This document shows, piece after piece, positions 50,168-56,100 of a DNA stretch of 64,000 nucleotides. Under the pieces are notes generated by a model, which ran no database searches, was not told the origin of the DNA, and was given only the letters and a program-made list of their open reading frames with translations. The number at the start of each line of letters is the position of its first letter. The stretch's first letter is position 1. Origin of the DNA: Macquaria australasica (taxonomy: Eukaryota > Chordata > Actinopteri > Centrarchiformes > Percichthyidae); assembly GCA_005408345.1 (NCBI GenBank), contig SEMN01000329.1, positions 62,001 to 126,000 on the forward strand. The letters are read 5' to 3'. The position numbers and the translations under genes were made by a program.

Positions 50168-53100
50168 CAGCCTACCCCACTGGCCAAAGCGTGATCGGGC
50201 TAAGATGGAGTTGATTTTGACACCGTCTCATATGGCGCTGGTTATACTGGTGGAGGACTCAGATTTGATTTACACAGACATGGGATACAAGAGAGGGGGC
50301 GTAGGCTTTGTATGTGTGTATGTCTGTGTGACTGTCTATGTGTGTGTCCTTGTGTGAGAAATGATTGTTAGCGCTGCTGATGCTGATATCAAAAGCACAT
50401 TGAACATCTGCCCAAGACTTGTATGTCCTGTACTCTGTGTGTGTGTATGTGTGTGTGAGAGAGAGCGAGAGAGAGAGACTCATACAGCTGTAGTCACTCA
50501 ACTGTGTTTAGTCTACATAAGTTCTGACACTAGTGGCTCTAAGCATCGCTCCCCTCGTGTTGATGCGCCTTGAATGGCCTCAGTGCATGTGTGTGGGTGG
50601 GTGTGTCTCCATGCGCACATGTGTGAAGATATATTGATGCTGCTTGTTTGAAACTGTGTTTTTGCTTGTCTTTCCTACTTCAGCTAAGTGACCATGTGGG
50701 TATATGTGCCCGTCCGTTCAGCATATAAGCTGTATTGTACACTTGTACATTACACAATTTCTCTTTCATTTCCTTTCTCTTTCTCTTCCATTCATCCAGC
50801 TCTCTCTCTCTTCCACTCTGTCTTTTGAACTCAGAGGTGTTATCACAACTCCGTAAGGTGCCCACATGCTGCTGTTGTAATGGGTCCCTCTTAAACGTCA
50901 GTCATCATTACTCACACCTGGAAGTTCTGTGTCTCGAAATAGGAGGAATGGAGGTAGAACATTTAATCTGGGGCAGAGAAAATCAACTTTAAGTCCTAGT
51001 GTTTTGCTTTGTTCTGCGGCCCACAACACATTTTGACTGCTGTATTTGTACATTAGATATCCTACATTTAGCTAAGTAGGTGGTAGCACATGGTAGAAAA
51101 TCACGAGTCTGCTGTGGATTTCTCTTTCTTGCCCCTTATCTTTTTTCTCGCCATCATTGATTCTTTCTCCTGTTTCTCACCAGTCTATTTATCATTCTCT
51201 GCTTTTCTATTTTTCCTGCTGTTCTGTATTCTTAACCTTGTGTTGGCAAATGTTGCACCCTTTGTTATGACTATCTTATAATCCATGTCTGGCAATTTAC
51301 TCAATTTAGTACGAATTAATTTCTCACTTGCTTGCACATATATTTTGTGACGGCCTCAATTTCACAATCTCCTGCAGAATTTGAGAACCAATGTTTTTAG
51401 AACATCCCAAAGCATGTCTTGTGGTTTTACAGTATGTCACATCCCTCTTTAAATGTTAACGACGATGGTCAGTGGGGTTGAGGTCTGATGACTGTGCAGG
51501 AAATGCCATTCATGTCAGCACTTGTGCTTCCTTGGAATTTAGACAGCCTGGTGTTGTTTTGATGCAATGGAAAATAAATCATCTTCCACTGAACGTTAAA
51601 TCAGAGGGAACGTCATGCCTCTGCAAAATAGACCATAGTGTGTAGTTGAGCCTGATTTGGCTGTCTCCTCACATCAGCCCTCAACATTACAGTTGTAAAC
51701 TTAGACTCTGATTCATTTGATTTAAAAAAAAAAAAAAAAAAAAAAGAAAAGAAAAAACAAAGAAGCTGTCTTGGTGAGTTTTGTTGCCATTCATAGAAAG
51801 TGATCGTTTAATTTAGAATTTAAAATTAAAAATGACATCGCAGTTAAGAGTGCATGACTTTTCCCTTCTTACTTTGAGTCATACCAGCAAAGAGTCAGCT
51901 TTACATTTTGAAAGTGAATCTTATTTTCAAATTCTCTGGAGAACGCTCTTATTTAGAGTCACTAATTAGTATATTGGGACACAATTAACCCCTCTTTAAA
52001 TGAATGTCTCAAATTGTGTAGATAGCTTATAGCTTTAGATGTTAGGGCATCACTGAGACGCCTCGCTGCTCTTCTCACATCTTTACCTACAACCAATGAA
52101 AACAGGAGGGAGGATTGTGGAGGAATGCTGTTTGTGTGTGTGTGTCTTTATGGTGTGTAAGGAATATAATGTTCATCACATTAGTGAAACTGGATCCTCC
52201 ATTACTGCTCACAGCCCACACATCACCCCCTTTTTGAAACCATATACAACACACAGGAACACGAATGCACAGACACAATTTGCTTAAATGCAAATATATC
52301 TCTGATATGTAATGGAGAAACTTTTCTGTGAAAAATGTTAATATTCAGCTGTAGAGGATCTACTCTATTAGAACATTTTTTCAACATCAAAATATCAATG
52401 AAGCACATTGTTGTTAGACAGCTGGGTCCATTCCATGAAATATATAGTATTACTCTGATATGAGACAGAGGAGGTCCACTCTATGACGAATATTTCTCTG
52501 ATAGTTAACAGTCGGGGCCCAATATTTCTATAATACAAGACAGAGTGGGTTCTTGCTGTGGGCCTGGATAAAATCTATATCCTAGCCCACCCAACCCCAC
52601 ATTCACACGTCCACACACACCACATACACACACAGTGTTGGTGGTAATTATATGAGTATGAACCCAACAGTGGTGGAGGCCTCTGGACTCCTGGTACCCC
52701 TTAAATACTAACATGCACCCTTGGAACACACACACACACACACACACACACCTGAAAGTAGAACCCACCACCCACCAAAACCATTGTAAGATCTATGCAG
52801 CCTGCTCTTAATTCAACACTGCTTTCACTCTCTCAACCCTCTCCTCTACTCTACTCTACTCTACTCTCCTTTCCTCTCCTTCTCCTCTCCTCTCCTCTCC
52901 TCTCCTCTCCTCTCCTCTCCTCTCTGATATGTCTACCCTCTTGGACCTTTGTTCATAAGTTTAGAAGTCTGATGTTTGAATGGTTTGAGGTTCTACTATC
53001 AGTGAGTATCTATTGAGAAAAGCCTGCAGGGTTGCCTCAGTGTATACGAACAGAAAAGCTACAGTATTTTAAGTTGATTGCACTGGAAGTCCTAGTGGCA

Positions 53101-56100
53101 TAAACAGCTTTTTCTAAATTTCCAGTAAGACCATCATTTCTGAGAAATAAGACTTATGATATACTTTTGCTTGTTGTACTTTAGTAGGGAAAATATATTT
53201 CCTTCTGTGCTGCATGTTAGACTCCGGTGAGTGTTGAAGATGAACACCCAACAAAATGTAACCCAGACACATTTCTTTACAAAAAACAACCTATCCAGTG
53301 ACATTTTTTTAGATTATTTTTTGGCATTTTTACAAATGTTGACACAGTAGAGAAAGAGAGGAAATATTGTGTGTAAGAGAGAGGAAGATGGATGACCTGC
53401 AGCACAGGTCCCAGGCTGGATTCAAACCATGGGGGCTATGTGGTATGCGTCTTGGACCATTAGGCCATCAAGACGCAAGTGTTTCTTTTCTTGTAAAGAG
53501 ATATATGGTTGGAAAGTTAAGAAGCCTAGGGAGACACAGGAGAGAAGATCCTAGTGTTAGACAGGCATCCATTTTGGTCCAAAGGTGCTGTTTCCTCACC
53601 ACTAAGCCATTTCTGGCACATACTCTGCTTCTATTTTGTACCGATCTGGCTTGCTGGTGTTGAGGGATTGATTCTGCTTGTCTCCCTCTTTTGGACGGTA
53701 GACGATGACTTTGCTGGCAGGGGCCTCTCAACTCACAGCTGTCTCATACATAGTTTGTACACAAGCCGTGTCCCGTTACATCCGCACTGTCCCTGCTACT
53801 GCCAAATGAGCATTTCTGAACAACATTGTGTATGAATTAACTGTGTGTGTGTGTGTGTATGGTCTTGTATGCGTGTGTCCACCTGTTCTGTCCATCATGG
53901 GGGGGGACAGCTGCGGAGTCTGTATGGCGTCAGGCTGCCAGTGAGCGACATCCATCACGGACGCTACCCAGCTGGTACACACATGAACACATACATGGAG
54001 GCAAATGCATTCACATCTATCACCAGCTGTGGAAAGTGCCTACTGTGAATAATATACACAGTACTCACAATACACACACACATCCCACATTTTTCCATAA
54101 CCCCTATTTGCTACTCCGGCTCTCATGCCAGTTTGTTACTAAGTCTGTTTAGATTGTAGACTAGCTAATTAGTTTGTGAATTTTAAATGGTGCAACCTGA
54201 CTGACTGTCTAGACATTTTGTAGGTGGGACATCCAGCTAGAATAAAGTGATAGAAGAAGATTTTTCCAGGTGGTTGACAGATGGACAAACAGTCTAACCT
54301 TAGCAAAGTGGAGGCAGTTTCATGAGACAAGGTGTCAGGGCGTTTACAGCCCACTGTGGGTTTACCTGATTTAATAGGGGGTAAAATAAATGTGTGTATT
54401 TGTGCTTGTGTGTGCTTTTAGAACAGAAAGCCCCGCCTCGGCAGCTCATGACTTTGTGTGTAATTACTCCCACACCTCTCCTGCCCTCCCTCCTTTCCCC
54501 CAGCTCCCTCTCACTTTACCTGCATTAGTTTAGCTTTTCCCTCCCTCCTTCCTCCTTCTTGGCTTTTCTCATCTTTTAATTTCTCCTTTTTTTGACAGTT
54601 GTCATCATTCTTCCTGGTCTGTCGTCACTTTCCCCCCTCTTTCCTTCTCTCTTACTCCATCTCTCATAGCCCCAGGTCTGTCCTTCAGTCAGTGAGGGAT
54701 GTGCTTTAGCCCAACTAGGACCACTCGCTATTAAAACTAATTTATAAACACTCTTGATGGCCACTATATAAACTTGTATGTGCATACCATTACATTTTTA
54801 CATTCTGCGCTATCTTTTACATATTTTTTTTTTTTTACAAACTTCACCCTTGTCCAGATTTCTGTCCCTCGTGGGTGGAAGTGCAGACCAGATCGGGAGT
54901 GCAGGCCTGCGACAGTGTGTGGAGAGCAAGGTTAGGACCAGCAGTGTTGAGGAACTGGCCAGAACAGTGGACACCACACCTGAGACCCTCAAACTCATCA
55001 TAGATGACCTCACGCAGCCCCCTGGGTTTGACATACGACAAAGTAAGACTCCTGCTGCTCACAGTCACGCTAAAATATTGATACCAACTCAAACACCTGA
55101 TTAACAGCGTGATTAAAAAATTTCTAAGAGGAAAAAATACAGCATAGTCATCCATGTAAACTCAACATTTACATAGATTTTTTTATTGGTTTGATATTTC
55201 AGATTGTGAGAGAGATTGAACAGTGTTTACATTAATAGGAATCCAAATGAGCAAAACCACAGTTAAACTCTTATTTCTCAGTATTTCCCCTAGGTCATAC
55301 AAGTGTTATTACTACATGTATTTTTTTTTTGCACTGAACACAAAGCTATCAGTATAAAAATGTCATAGAATGCACATATCTGCAACCTAGCAGTCACAGT
55401 AACTTCTCTTAGTCTCTCATCTTTCCTTCACAATGTCCTTTATAGGTCCCTACTGACTGATAGAAAGTTGAACTTGTATTCGTCCAGTTCTTTGACTGGT
55501 TTGCTAGTTAAAACACACACTGACTTTTTCCTTTATTATAATAGGCATGTCTTGGCAATGTAACTTGATAGGATCTGACAGTGCTGTTGCTTCCTCCCTG
55601 TAGCCCAACAACACAAGCAGTATGTTTCTGACAGGGTGTGATCGGTCCAGCAGACTGTGTTGTTGGACAGAATATCTTAACAGAAACGCACAAATACACA
55701 GAGACCTCTGTTATTCTCCTTAATCTCATACTGTTGAGTTCAGTCACATATAAACATACCAATAAAATCATACACAGTCACAAACGTTTCAATTTTCATC
55801 AGTTTTGCTGTAGCGAAATTCGTTTTCTTGATAAGAATTTATGCGGCATCTCTCTTACTTTTCCTATTTACTATTTTCTTACCATTCCTTTTCTTGTCTA
55901 TATATATAAAAAGGTGTATGAAATACAAGCAGCATATTCTGATTAAGGTTATAATGCTGCTATGTATAAAGGAACAGTCTTTGTTGTTTTTGGACTGTTG
56001 GACAAATAATAAGGTACTGAGAGCTGGTTTTTTGAAGATAGTACCCACTGTTTGAAAACAAAAGAAACATTATTGACTAAAGGTATAGTTGCTAATACTG

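Larger units (their letters stand above)
50103..54857 (+). other. SRBD1 intron 18 (4.75 kb)
   Basis: This contains a CA tract at its 5' edge, a Tc1/mariner-like remnant (51400-51600), a poly-A tract (51721-51745), a CT-rich satellite-like run (52842-52923), a tRNA-derived SINE (53302-53480), and an exon-like block at 53911-53974. Confidence 0.6.

Noticed and set aside
53418..53467. tRNA gene candidate on the minus strand (A and B boxes)
   Set aside because: No complete cloverleaf can be drawn and an A-rich tail follows, so it is annotated as a tRNA-derived SINE.
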